Positions 10,981 to 21,764 of a stretch of DNA of 33,580 nucleotides are shown piece by piece; the stretch's first letter is position 1; each line of letters begins with the position of its first letter. Below the pieces are notes generated by a model. It ran no database searches. It had not been told where the DNA came from and saw nothing but the letters and a program-made list of their open reading frames with translations. This DNA is from Vermamoeba vermiformis (taxonomy: Eukaryota > Tubulinea > Echinamoebida): NCBI GenBank assembly GCA_045837725.1, contig JBEWZL010000029.1, positions 1 to 33,580 of the forward strand, written 5' to 3'. The translations under genes and the position numbers were made by a program.

Positions 10981-12572
10981 TTAAGCCAATCGTTCGTAGA
11001 TCTTCAAAATCGTGCTGGCGTACTGCTTTTCTTGTTCGTCAGCACTCTCAGCACATCGCTTCAAAGGCTCCTGTATTACAAAAACTATTAGGGCCCGACA
11101 CCTACTATCGAAATAAAACAAAACCAATTGTAATCTCGCGCTGCACTTACCAAAGGAGGGATGCCAAATGGGTACCAGTCAGTGAGACCCATCATCGGAG
11201 CCATAGACATAGCCTTGAGAGCACGCTTGAACCAAGCCATGTCCTCGCTAGGACTCGGCATGTAAGCTATTATAATAACCAAACATTAGTATTGCACGTG
11301 TAACAAGTAAAGATCCAGGAACTAAGTAAAGGAACGTTACTTACCGTTGAGAGACTCAACTGCATCGAGAATGGCCTTGCGATAAGCTTGTTCCTCAGGT
11401 GAAATTTCGCGCTCGCTGAACTCGACGTCTTCATCTTCCTCGTCGAATTCACCCTCTTCTTCGTCACCTTCAGCTTCATCGTCTTCCTCTTCGTTGTTTG
11501 ATTTCTCTTCTTTTTCCTTCTCTTCGCGGTTGCTCTTCTCTTCCTTTTCTTTTTCTTCGCCCTCAGCAACGTTTTCGCCTTCATCTTCAGCGTCGTCAAT
11601 TTCCGAATCTGCTTCATCCGACTCGCCATCGTCTTCTTCCTCTTCTTCATCAGGGTTGAAGTCATCGTCGGCATCTTCGTCGTCATCGTCCATCATCATC
11701 ATGCCTTGAGGACCAGACATCAAGGACAAGAAAGACAAGCCTGCTTCTTGCATCGTAGCGGCAGTTTCAGCTTCTTCTTCCTCGTCTTCAGGAGAGGCCT
11801 CGTAGTCGATTTGAGTAGCAATATGGTACCAGCTATGCATTATAATATTAGTAAGAACGAAGGAGCTAATAAAAGAAGTTGAACGAATTTCGAATCTGAT
11901 CGGTAAAAAGTACTGGTCACCAAGTCTTACCAAGCTGCGAGACGGCGTGCCAAGTGCTTGTGCTCGGCATTAACATGCTTGAAGATAGCAAAGAGATCCT
12001 TCATCCAGTCAGCAGACTTGATGTTAGGGCTCTTGGCGTCGTCGCCAGTAAGCTTGCCTGAATCTACGAGCGACTTCCAAGTGTCTTTGCCAGCGAAGCA
12101 GTGGATCTTGCCGTCAACAATGACACCATCATCTGTTATAATTTATTAGCGAGTGTCTCTTGGCAAAAGAAAATTTCTTCGCTAGATTTGATCGAGCCAT
12201 CTGAAACTCACCTTGACGCATAGTATTTCTGTTGTCATCGACGGGATATGCGAACTTGTATTTCAACAAGACATTCATAGGCTTAGGAGTAGGCAAGAAG
12301 CGTGACATGTCTTGAGGACGACCGAATCCCATTGGTAAATCCATCGGGGCTTTGAAAATAAATTAATAACAATTCAATTCATCGTCCACGAGATCAAAAT
12401 AAGTACCTGCAAATCTGAATTGGAAATCAGAGATATTGGCAATCACATCTCGCATCTTCGGCAAAACTTCAGCAGGGATCTCATTGTCACCGAGCTTCTC
12501 GATGAATTCGAGCGTTTTGAACGCAAGATCTACTTCGTGTTGATTGTTCTCGTCGACGTTGTTAAGATTCAT
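10981..12572 (-). CDS. highly acidic protein of unknown function
   Basis: Six exons: 12407-12572, 12212-12349, 11931-12132, 11345-11832, 11151-11266, 10981-11070; phases agree, 399 aa. I do not recognise the family. Residues 1-170 look globular, with conserved-looking aromatic patches (WKSLVDSGKL, SADWMKDLFAIFKHVNAEHK). Residues about 178-315 are mostly Asp and Glu, with a run of four Met and an 11-residue tandem repeat (EKEKEEKSNRE / EKEKEEKSNNE). The tail returns to ordered sequence (AWFKRALKAMSMAP, then a short charged helix). Long acidic tracts are typical of histone chaperones, nucleolar and chromatin proteins, but that is only an analogy. It is divergent from MPDU1 across 155 bp. Confidence 0.82.
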
Positions 12573-12727
12573 CGTTACGTGTTGTTACAGAAGTCAAAAT
12601 AATATTCAAAATGCTGAAAAAAACGGTAAAAATAAAGAGCGCGAAACCGGATTTGACGAAGTTTGACCGAAAACAATCGTTTTGTGGCGTCCTTAGCTTT
12701 ATTTATTAGATTTTCAGTATTCCAACC
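12573..12727. promoter_or_regulatory. divergent promoter between acidic protein and MPDU1
   Basis: 155 bp separate two divergent start codons (12572 minus, 12728 plus), so both 5' ends and promoters lie here. The sequence is AT-rich; no specific factor site was recognised. Confidence 0.55.
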
Positions 12728-14056
12728 ATGGATCAAATCATTTCATTGTGTAAGAAACAAGGATTATTGTAATACGCTCGATCTAGCGCTGATCTTCGAT
12801 ACTTTTAGTGCAGCGAGCGGGATTGGTCTCTCCTCAATGCGCAAAGACTTTCTTTATCGATCATAATTTTTTTGGTACGTATAATAATCCATCGCACGAT
12901 GAATAAACGCACTGTGGTCGCTATAATAAATGGAAAATTTTGTGACGTGGATGATATTTTTGCTAATTAATTATATTAATTCAAATAGATGTTCCTTGCT
13001 TGACCTACGTACTCAGCAAGGCACTCGGATGGCTCGTATTATTGGGTGCCGTTTTTGTCAAAGTGCCCCAAGTTCTTGCCATTCTTAACAAGAAATCTGT
13101 TGCTGGTTTGTCGCTCACTATGTTCTTGTTGGAGCTTCTCGGGTAAGGCTAAAATTTTCATCGATTTAATATTGTATACGTCTTGTAATGACAATGTCAA
13201 TTTGCTAGTTACTGCATCAACTTTTCGTATGGTTACGTTCAACAATTCCCTTTCAGCACTTACGGTGAAAGCGGTATCATTTTGATTCAAAGTAAGTACA
13301 TCCATGATAATATTGTGCACGATAAATACGGACAAAACAATAATCTGGAGCTAATTTTGGCTTTCACGATCAGATTTGATTATTATCTACTTGTTCTCTG
13401 TCTACGGTAATGTTGGCAAGATGGGAGCTCTTGGTGCCGTCTTGGCTGCTGTTGGATTCATGTACTCGGCTGTCAATGGCTTGGTTCCTCACAACATTTT
13501 GGAGACTCTTCAAGTACGTTACTTACCGCACCTTATCTGTGCTATAATCGTCATATTGAATGATATAATACGGATATGATTATTGTAGATGTCGGACGTT
13601 ATATGGTGAGCTAATTAATGTTATTGTAGGCTGGTTCTATTGTCATTTTCTCTGCCTCCAAGATCCCTCAGATCTTCTCTAACTTCAAGGTAATTTAAAC
13701 CGATTAATTAGCTATTTATGAATTTTGAACTTATATTATGATAATATAGAACAAGAGCACTGGTGCTTTGTCTTTCATCACTTTCTTCTTGAACTTTGGT
13801 GGATCGATGGCTCGTGTCTTCACTACCATGAAGGAGCTCAACGACAACGTTGGTACGTTTCGTAAAATATAGCTAATGTGCATATATACACACACACATA
13901 TATATATATTGATTCATGTCATTATTAGTCTTGATGGGCTACGTTATTGGTGCTGCTTTGAACGGCATTATTTTGTTGCAGATCATGTTCTACGGTGACA
14001 AATCGACCTCAAAGGCCGTTGCCAACGCTAGCAAGAAGAAAAAGAAGATGATGTAA
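12728..14056 (+). CDS. MPDU1: MPDU1 homologue (mannose-P-dolichol utilisation defect 1, PQ-loop protein)
   Basis: Eight exons: 12728-12749, 12809-12874, 12989-13142, 13209-13291, 13374-13513, 13630-13689, 13750-13852, 13929-14056; phases agree, 251 aa, matching the about 247 aa of animal MPDU1. The N-terminal segment [20 protein letters not shown] aligns with the MPDU1 CYD..F..HNFL.DVPCLK block. Two PQ-loop motifs are present ([10 protein letters not shown] and [10 protein letters not shown]), and the FPFSTYGE motif follows helix 3. The protein ends in KKMM, a canonical KKxx ER-retrieval signal. MPDU1 is needed for use of dolichol-phosphate-mannose and -glucose in N-glycan and GPI-anchor assembly in the ER. 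The first exon holds only 22 coding nt; it was chosen because it gives the right phase and N-terminal length. AATAAA at 14110-14115. Confidence 0.93.
13882..13909. repeat. CA/TA dinucleotide microsatellite in MPDU1 intron 7
   Basis: A short run of CA and TA dinucleotides lies inside the 76-nt intron 13853-13928. A similar TA run is at 4586-4599 in a RhoGEF intron. Probably neutral. Confidence 0.8.
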
Positions 14057-14297
14057 AAGATCTAAGAGAGACCTATTTACATATACAAGGAATATGGATT
14101 ATTTCTTTAAATAAACTACTTTCGTTACGAAGATCGCATCTGGATCGTGCAAACATTCCGAGGCTACGTATATAACGTTACGAAGGGATAATGAACAGTT
14201 ATTGCCAATTTGATTAGGCCTTTGATTTGTTTGAAACCCGCTGGAAAGATTTTGTCCCCTTTTGGTACTAAACCGGATCGAGCAGCAACACAACACG

Positions 14298-16964
14298 ATG
14301 GGCTCCCCAAAGACCTCGAATGCGCTCTTATCTAAGTCTACTATATTGATGTTCATAGCTCTATTGACGGGCATTATTGCTTACAACACTTTGACTGTAA
14401 AGTCACGCCAACCTCCATACGAGCCTATGCCCGCGGAGGATAGAATCGAACATAATGAAGATATTGTACAGGTAAGAATAGTAATTACTAACGATAATGA
14501 CGCGACTAGTATTGCATAATAACGCTCCGTACTAGAATAATTATTGCAGTAATTTTGCAGAGCACCAAAATATCATTTAAATAATTTTTATTGTAATTAC
14601 GCAATTAATTAGCGATAATCAAGAACCCAGATATTTTTTTCTCATTTTTATTCCGGATCTTTTATTCTGACGTTTTGACTGACGCAGAAATTTGCGCATT
14701 CCATTGCATTTTCAACTATCAGCCATGAAAATAAGGAGAAGATGATGTTCGAGAAGTTCCCCTTGTTCCATAAGTACCTTGAGAACAACTTCCCTTTGTT
14801 GCATAAAACTCTCAAGAAAACAGTTGTCAACGAGTTCTCATTGGTCTACGAATGGATTGGCACTAACGTATGATATTAATATAAGATACTACGATCATTT
14901 TCAAATTTTAATTCGAATTTTCATAAGCCGAACTTGAAGCCAATATTGTTGATGGGCCATCAAGACGTTGGTAAGTGATTCTAATATGACCAACGACGCA
15001 TCATATAGGAGTATATATCAATTGCATAAATTTTAATCGTATTGTTTAGTTCCTGTCGAAAACGGGACTGAAACGCTGAAATGGGACGTTGATCCGTTTG
15101 CTGGTAAATCAAATTGATGATTTAGTGAGTATAAAGTATCTAATATTTATATAGGCGAGATTAAGGACGGATTTATTATTGGTCGTGGAGCTATGGATCA
15201 AAAGGTACAATTTTAGATATTTAGTACGATTTTACGGAACCTTACTAATCTTTGCAACTATTTTAGCTGGCTATTCTCGGTGCTATGGAGGCCGTTGAAC
15301 ACTTGATCAAGCGAAATTTCAAACCCACTCGTACTGTTTACTTGGCCTACGGACACGACGAGGAAATCGGTGGCAAAGATGGTGCTAAACAAGTACGCTT
15401 AAAAACAATAATAATTTTGATAAAATTAGCCTGGGAAAGCCTCCACATCATTTTTTGCTAAACGCTACTTGAACGAATCAAGCTAAAATCAATTACAAAG
15501 AAATTTCAGTTTTCTCGTACCCGAGGAGAAACATACTAATTGTTCCGCTATTAGATTGCACGCATGTTCCAAGAGCGCGGAATTTCCTTCGAATTCATTC
15601 TCGATGAGGGTTTGGCCGTGTTGATCGATTTAGCACCTGGTGTCAAGGGCAAGGTTGCAATGATCGGCGTCGCTGAGAAAGGACGCGTAACTCTCGACTT
15701 AACGTACGTCTGATTATAGATAGGCACCTATTATAGTAATATACTAACTATTGGTCTATCTTCGTAGTGTCAGATCCGGTGGAGGTCACGGAAGTATGCC
15801 TCCTAAACATACCGCTATTGGTGTCATGGCTCAAGTACGACATTAAAAACTCTCAATTCTTATATAAATAGTACTAATATGACAATTTAAGGCTATTACT
15901 AAGCTGGAGAACAATCAAATGCCTGCTAAGCTAACTGTAAGTACATCCGGTACCTACCTTTTTTGCCGGCAAGTCTTATTTTTCTAATCGTTATTATCAG
16001 AGCACCGCTCGTACGATGTTTGAGCACTTGGCTCCAGAAATGACTTCTTTGCCTTTGAAAGTCATCGCGAGCAACTTGTGGATCTTCGAGAGACCTTTGC
16101 TCTACATTATGGAGTCTTGTAAGTATAGTATACTAAAAGCAGCAATAACATATTGAAGTTATATTGTACACATTATGAGAAATCTAATACCTATTGTAGT
16201 GTCCCATGCGGCCAATGCTTTGATCCGCACGACCACATCCATCAGCATGATTCAAGGTGGCACTAAGATCAATGTGTTGCCTAATAAGGTAGTCGCATCG
16301 ATCGATCACAGAATCATCCCGACTGAAACTGTTGAAGGTACATTTGATTCGCAAAGGCAAAGCTTACATCGGATCTAATTTCCTTATTTAGACATTATTA
16401 AGCACCATGAGGCAGTTATTAATGACCCTCAAGTTAAAATCGAAGTAAGAATTGCCTGAAAAATGTTTAAAAAAGTCAAGTAGCGTTTTTACTGAATTTT
16501 TGTCGAAGGTCATCGAGTCACTTGCCGCAGCTCCCGAGACACCTGTTGGAACACCTGCGTATACTTATATGGCCAAGTAAGTATAGCGCAACACCTATTA
16601 TCGATATGAAGTTGTTGTATAAGTGCATAGTGCTACTGTTCAAAGAAAAAGTTGTCACAACTAGCCGGATCTGGCTAACAGATTTTTTTTCGTTTGTTTG
16701 AGGTAATTTTAATAGTATTATATTTGTAGATCTATTCGCAGAACTTTTGGTGAATTGCCAGTGGTCCCTGGCCTGATGATGGGCAACACTGACACGGCGC
16801 ACTTTTGGGGCTTGTCAAAGAACATTTTCCGATTCTCGCCAATGGTAATGACGCAGCTCGATACGACTAGAATTCACGGATTCAATGAGCGTATTTCTAT
16901 TGAAGGATATTATCAAGCTATTGAGTTTTATTTGAACGTTATTAAGCACTCTGCGAATTTGTAA
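14298..16964 (+). CDS. M20 metallopeptidase, PM20D1 / carboxypeptidase S type
   Basis: Fourteen exons: 14298-14471, 14688-14867, 14928-14970, 15050-15103, 15155-15204, 15267-15392, 15555-15703, 15768-15834, 15892-15936, 16001-16118, 16200-16337, 16392-16444, 16509-16576, 16730-16964; phases agree, 499 aa (human PM20D1 is about 502). Residues about 17-38 form one hydrophobic anchor. The zinc site is intact: H129-x-D131 (LLMGHQD), D165 (GRGAMDQK), the catalytic pair E199/E200 (YGHDEEIGG), D226 (LDEG) and H471 (TRIHGFNE). The dimerisation lid shows SGGGHGSMPP and ALIRTTTSI. The family includes yeast vacuolar carboxypeptidase S and animal N-acyl amino acid synthase/hydrolase PM20D1; sequence alone cannot separate these activities. 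The N-terminal anchor favours a vacuolar, lysosomal or secretory location. AATAAA at 16990-16995. Confidence 0.93.
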
Positions 16965-17108
16965 TTTCGCAAATTATTAAGAAAAATCAAATAAATATGA
17001 AACAATAGTGTTTTATTCATACAAATATTAAACAGATTTTTCTCCAATTATTGCAATATTGTAATTTTTTAGTCAGCAAGATCTTGCCAACGAATCTAGA
17101 ATTCTCGA

Positions 17109-17339
17109 TTATTCCTTTGCCAATTTAATTTGATTTTTATGGTGATCCTGCTGCATAGTGTTTATAATAAAATACGTCTTGTTATTTGTGAGGTGAGTCG
17201 CTTTACTCGTAGATCTTCCTCCGCCAACCATTTTAGCACAGCTGTAAAACTGGCTTTGGCCCAATTGAGCGTGAAAAGCTTCATATTCTTCTTTAGTGAC
17301 TTTATTGTCTTCGAGGTAGTATTCTGTGTTGTCTGACAT
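17109..17339 (-). CDS. small protein of unknown function, paralogue A
   Basis: Single-exon frame, 76 aa, starting at the ATG at 17339; the frame upstream has no other ATG. Unrecognised family. It aligns over most of its length with the product at 17629-17889: Y-[LI]-[ED]-x-[NK]-KV-[TS]-x-x-[ED]-[FY]-x-AF, then a Cys, a GG pair, a T/S-K segment, [HK]-x-TN-x-K-x-Y-x-I. No signal peptide or TM helix. It is soluble and charged. The retained similarity at protein level, with divergent DNA, argues that both copies are real genes. Confidence 0.65.
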   Translation of the reverse strand: MSDNTEYYLEDNKVTKEEYEAFHAQLGQSQFYSCAKMVGGGRSTSKATHLTNNKTYFIINTMQQDHHKNQIKLAKE

Positions 17340-17628
17340 TGTGCGTTGAATTAAATGAAACAAAAATTTGCTGTCGTTCAATAACCCAGACGGCAATTCA
17401 AGAAAAATTCATTAAAATGTCAACGATCCTATATTGTTTCTGGGTTAGTCGAGTTACTAACGTAAAATCGTATTGGAGCTTTAAAACTTTGCTATTGTCC
17501 TTAATTCTGATTATTTGCACGACAAAGACTGTACCTGGCCAAAATTAATTTTGCGAATAATTTAAATACACTATCATGGTCGAGTAAATGGTATTTATTA
17601 CAATTATGAGGTACAGATGAATTTTTAA

Positions 17629-17889
17629 TTACATTATTTCGCATCTGCCTTTTGAGCTCAAATATTCTTCGCTTTCTATTCTATTTTGATGAAACATGCC
17701 AAATGTAGTCTCGGACGTAATTTTATAATTTTTACCGTTGGTTTTGTGAACTCCTTGCTTTGTATTGGTGCCGCCGATGCTTGTAACGCAGAGCACGCTG
17801 ACCGGATCTATTTCAATTTCTTCTTTAAAGGCGTTGAATTCATCGACACTGACCTTTTTGCCATCGATGTAATGCGAGACGAACCCCAT
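17629..17889 (-). CDS. small protein of unknown function, paralogue B
   Basis: Single-exon frame, 86 aa from the ATG at 17889. A possible acceptor (CTTGCAG) lies just upstream, so a short 5' exon cannot be excluded. It shares the Y-I-D-G-K-KV-S...EF-x-AF start, the C...GG centre and the TN-G-K-x-Y-K-I segment with the protein at 17109-17339, and carries a longer C-terminal tail. No known domain recognised; soluble, without a secretion signal. The two genes are in the same orientation, 289 bp apart, consistent with tandem duplication followed by divergence. Confidence 0.62.
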   Translation of the reverse strand: MGFVSHYIDGKKVSVDEFNAFKEEIEIDPVSVLCVTSIGGTNTKQGVHKTNGKNYKITSETTFGMFHQNRIESEEYLSSKGRCEIM

Positions 17890-18205
17890 CGCGTAGGTAT
17901 ACTGCAAGTTCAGATCTTTAAGCTGTTTCTAGCCGATAGTTGTAGTCTACTAGTGGATAATATTGATACAATGATACATTTTTTTTTTGAGCGTTCTGTT
18001 TTTTCTGTTACAAAATTTCAAATAACCGGATGTGACCGAAACTGGTAGTACCAAGACTTAAATACCTACAAAACCGTAATAAAATATGAAAACTCGAACT
18101 TACAAAAGGTACAGTCTTTAATAGGCTATCTTCTAATTAATATACAAGCTAAAGCCTTTGTTTCTTTCGTTGATTTAAAATTGGATCTCAGATCTGATTC
18201 CGTAT
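17890..18205. other. intergenic gap
   Basis: AT-rich spacer between small paralogue B and the PX-C2 gene, both on the minus strand. A T9 run lies at about 17980. No supported feature apart from the expected promoter of paralogue B and the 3' end of the PX-C2 gene. Confidence 0.45.
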
Positions 18206-20380
18206 TTAATCCTTATGTAATATTACTGTGCCTTCAACATCGTATTCTTCGCCAGGTCGTTCAATTAGCGGCAAGAAATCTTCGAATTTTACCGTCGCAG
18301 ATCCGATCAGTTTTCTGTCGCCTCCGCCAGCCATATTATAAACGCTTATTTCAAGACTTCCAAAGTCAAATTGCGCTACTTGAGCAAAATTGAGGGGATA
18401 TTGAAATTTCTGATCGAAGGTTGGGTTCTGCGTTGATTTTTTGGTCTCCGTACATTTGCGACTTCTCAAGTACGACAACGCCACGCTAAAAATAGGCTAT
18501 TTTTAGTGCTTATTACCAAATAAGGAAAAGACATACCATGGGTCGCAGTGGCCAGTGGCTTGTAAATCTTTGGCTTCTTTGACGTGAATTGTAATGCTGC
18601 CGCTCCACGGACCTTTCGGCGGAATATATTTGAATCTGCAAATATACATCAGTACACTATACCAAATAAGGAAATAGACTATGTATGGCGTACCCTAATC
18701 TCAACTCGCCAGTTTTGGGCTTTGAATTGTGTTCCATTGGAGGTCGTTTTTTGGCGGCAATTGTAACTTCATCAGTCGGCATTAATTCTTGCAAGAATGG
18801 TCCGAGACCAGTAGGATTCTATATAAGGAAATATGTTATATTAGGCAATAATCATATTAGACCAGTATTGATTATCAGCTTTGAATCGGATCCGGGATCT
18901 GACACCTGTCACAATAAGGCTTTTGCTTCACAGCCGTCCCGTTGAATAAATTTGATAAAATTTTGATCGTGTTTGTACAAATAAGGAAAGTTGTTTTCGA
19001 ATACTTTGCAGTTGTTCTTTGGAGTTAAAAATAACTTACGTGATAAAACAGTCGCAACTTCAACAGACCAGCAGCATTGACTTGCTTATCGATTTCGTTA
19101 AATATGAACCAGTGCTCGACTTTAGTATTGAATGGAATTGAATTCAGCGGAATATTCACGAATGCCTAAATTGGGCAAAAAAAACAAATAATATATTAGC
19201 GCGTGCATAAAATATCAGTAGATTCTTTTAAGTACCTTCTTAGACGATGATTTTTTGTCCCATAAATTAATTCTAATACCTTGTACTTCAGTATCGACTA
19301 GCGGGCTAAAAATAAAAAAAATTAGTTTTGTTTTTGGATCCGGATCTCGCGTTAAAAAATTTCAAGGTTAGGAGATAGGACTTACATAGTGAACTCATCG
19401 TTCTTATAAACCGCGTCACTCTCTTTTGCTGAAGCAGTATAATCAGATTTTCCTATTTTCTGACGACCCACAACGTCTTTGCAACAATAGATCTCGAAGA
19501 ACGGATAAATAATTGAATCTGTGCAAGGGATTGCCTAATTAGGACGCGCTGTTCATGAAAGAATAGTAGTTATACTTACCTCGCGTATAATCATTGAGAT
19601 TATGGCTCTCCAAAACTGTAATTAAAAATATCTAATTAATTTACGCCTTGACACGTGTCAAACTTTGGATCAGATCGAATTCGAAGCAGAATTTAACATG
19701 TGATAGTAAATTCGTATGTTCGTACTAACGTTTACCTGATACTCGCAAATAAGGCTTATCTTTCTGCGAAATATTTAAAAATGACAAAACTCGTGGATCT
19801 TTGCTAATTGTGTCGTATTTCGTTATTTCTGTCAAAAATTCGTTGAATTTATCGACTCTCTTTTGTACTACGGCCTAGTAAATATTATACGAATCAATAT
19901 TGCGAGCAAAGTAAAAGGTTTAATTTAAACTTACCGCATCTAGCTTGCCAATAGCTTTCTTCTCCGGAAACTCAAACTCTCGAATATTTTTATGTGCTTT
20001 TCTGAGCTATTTTAAATAAATTAAGTTAAATTAAGGCGAAGAATCTTTTTTAGAAAATTAATTGGAAATTTATTGTCGGGATCTGCAGCAGAAATAGAAC
20101 ACTTACGTCGTCATATAGCTCTCCGAAGTCATTGTATCTCTTATTTACATAAATTAAGTCGCAATTGTCTTGACTGTCATAAGGGACCACTCTAATTTTA
20201 TACGTCTTGACATCCACGCAAAAAAAATAAATTAGATAATTGTCTAATGAATAAAATAATATGTAATATCATTAAATATATCATAATTAAGTATTAAATC
20301 CTTACGGTGTAATGATCTCCGCCGATCTTGACATTAAACGTTGAGACAACGGATGCTTGATATGTGAAGTTCTGTTCCAT
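18206..20380 (-). CDS. PX - C2 - C2 phospholipid-binding protein
   Basis: Eleven exons: 20306-20380, 20107-20205, 19935-20006, 19736-19874, 19580-19615, 19386-19518, 19236-19305, 19040-19165, 18694-18818, 18537-18635, 18206-18485; phases agree, 417 aa. Residues about 15-125 form a PX domain (YTTYKIRVVPYD, NKRYNDFGELYDD, VVQKRVDKFNEFL). The NKRYNDF block carries the Arg-Tyr pair that usually contacts the 3-phosphate of phosphoinositides. A first C2 domain spans about 128-255 (QKIGKSDYT, INLWDKKSSSK). A second spans about 300-410 (GSITIHVKEAKDLQATGHCDP, QNPTFDQKF, KLIGSATVKF). Calcium-ligand Asp residues are only partly visible, so binding may be calcium-independent. Expected role: recruitment to endosomal or plasma membrane. 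Introns 18819-19039 and 19616-19735 carry the dispersed palindrome discussed elsewhere. Confidence 0.88.
18900..18911. repeat. one-mismatch copy of the intronic TGACACGTGTCA palindrome
   Basis: TGACACCTGTCA lies in the 221-nt intron 18819-19039 of the PX-C2 gene. It directly abuts GGATCC and GGGATCT motifs at 18888-18900. Confidence 0.6.
19649..19660. repeat. intronic palindrome TGACACGTGTCA
   Basis: Perfect copy, extended to TTGACACGTGTCAA (19648-19661), in the 120-nt intron 19616-19735 of the PX-C2 gene. A GGATCAGATC motif follows at 19667. The core CACGTG is an E-box/G-box. Confidence 0.85.
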
Positions 20381-20690
20381 GTCAAATTATAACAATATGT
20401 ATACTTAATATATACTAGACTGTTGCTCTATTGATTTGCAACAATAGATGTTTCTAGAGGCCGTCAGAATATTTTTTTAGTACGGCCGAAGCTCGAAAAT
20501 TCCATGTGCTTGTGATACTTTCCACGTGCTGTTGCAAATTTACAGGTGCATGGGTCATACTTGGTAGTAGTATTATTTTTTTTTACTTTGATAGCAATAC
20601 ACAGGAGGTGGATCGAGATATTTTTAGATTCGATCGAGCAAAAATACAAGAATAAGGCTGAATTGATTATATATGTTGTATTCGTAGTAT
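20381..20690. other. intergenic gap
   Basis: Spacer between the PX-C2 start and the stop of the first EF-hand gene. It holds a weak inverted repeat (CTATTG / CAATAG near 20430-20450). No supported gene. Confidence 0.4.
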
Positions 20691-21091
20691 TTACCAGCCT
20701 TTCATTGATTCAGCCATACTATAAGCCATAGACATTGACTCCATAAAAGTTTTAAACTCGTCAAAGCTGATCACGCCATTTTGATCCTCGTCAATTTGCT
20801 TAAATACTTCTGTTACCACTTCAGCACCATCAGCACCATCTTCATCTTGCGATCCTTGTGATTCAAGGATTTTTTCAAGGTCAGTAAAATTTTTTAAACT
20901 CATCCAAATCCAAAGATTGATTTCCATCAGAATCGTACGATAAAAATAGCTGCTTTACATTTGCACCAGGATTACGCAATACGGCAGTCAAAAACGCTTT
21001 AAATCCTTCTGCTGCTTTATCACTCTGTAAGAAAAAAAATAATTCAAAATTAAATCAACAAAAAATCCGATTGAAAAGTCGGCCTTACCAT
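20691..21091 (-). pseudogene. EF-hand protein paralogue interrupted by a frameshift
   Basis: Exons 21089-21091 (the ATG alone) and 20691-21024. The product starts M-SDKAAEGF and follows its neighbour at 21369-21764 closely, with a first EF-loop DSDGNQSLDLDE. Just after EFKKFY the frame reads TGA (20881-20883). The paralogue continues through FYADLEKIL, and here the matching text (TDLEKILESQG...) is in the +1 frame, consistent with loss of two bases in an AC repeat. The second EF-loop (DEDQNGVISFDE) and the conserved C-terminus (SMSMAYSMAESM) are otherwise intact. Either a young pseudogene, a gene now making a 48-aa single-EF-hand peptide, or a sequencing error. The high conservation after the shift favours recent damage or error. 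Confidence 0.65.
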
Positions 21092-21368
21092 TATGATAGT
21101 ATCTATTATATGGTGCTACCGTTCGATCGTAAAAATTAATGCGTGGAAGAGCAAAAAACTGAACTTAAATCGAAACCACGTGCAACCGTTAAAAAAATCG
21201 AAAACCTGCAATTCCAATTCAAAAAACCCATCAAATATACTAAAAATACAAATTATATTATAACATTAAAGTAGAGTACAAGCTACAAAGCTAATTAGGA
21301 ATGCAGTACTGGAATTGCAAATTTTTTCAACGCTCTCAGTGCTATTCGAATGCCGTAAATATGACTAA

Positions 21369-21764
21369 TTACCAATCATTCATCATCGAGGCCATATTAT
21401 AAGCCATAGACATGGTCGTAATAAAGGCTTTGAACTCGTCGTAAGTAATCGTACCGCTGTTGTCCTGATCTACTTGCTTAAAGACGTCTCCAGCGACGTC
21501 AGTACTCTTTATATTATCTTCATCTTTCCAACCTTGTTTATCCAATATTTTTTCGAGATCTGCGTAGAATTTTCTGAACTCTTCTAAATCCAACGATTGG
21601 TTTCCATCAGAGTCGTACGAGAGGAATAATTTCTTGACATTAGAGCCGGGCTTTTTCAATACAGCAGTTAGCAGCGACTTTCCTTCGTTTCCTCCGAGTT
21701 TGTTGCCCTGCACATCCAAGATCAATCAACCGCTAGAAAAACATTATTTAGACCGCCTTACCAT
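21369..21764 (-). CDS. two-EF-hand calcium-binding protein
   Basis: Exons 21762-21764 (only the ATG) and 21369-21707, with a 54-nt intron directly after the start codon; 113 aa. Two canonical EF-loops are visible: DSDGNQSLDLEE (about residues 38-49) and DQDNSGTITYDE (about 85-96), with Asp/Asn/Ser at positions 1, 3, 5 and Glu at 12. The C-terminus is Met-rich (MSMAYNMASMMNDW), a pattern shared with the damaged copy upstream in transcription order. The start MGNKLGG places Gly at position 2, so N-myristoylation is conceivable. Likely a small calcium sensor or buffer; no specific partner can be named. The splice at ATG is supported by the paralogue having an intron at the identical place. Confidence 0.85.

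Noticed and set aside
11494-11709. Ser-rich frame on the plus strand
   Set aside because: It is the antisense shadow of the Asp/Glu-rich exon of the acidic protein; GAA/GAC codons read backwards as TTC/GTC and shifted as Ser codons.
14262-14297. Upstream extension of the M20 peptidase before the ATG at 14298
   Set aside because: It would start at TTG, and the 14298 ATG already gives family length with the membrane anchor near the N-terminus.
20691-20927. A separate 78-aa EF-hand gene beginning MEINLWIW
   Set aside because: Its first residues are the out-of-frame reading of the conserved DSDGNQSLDLDE loop; the true frame before the shift matches the paralogue.
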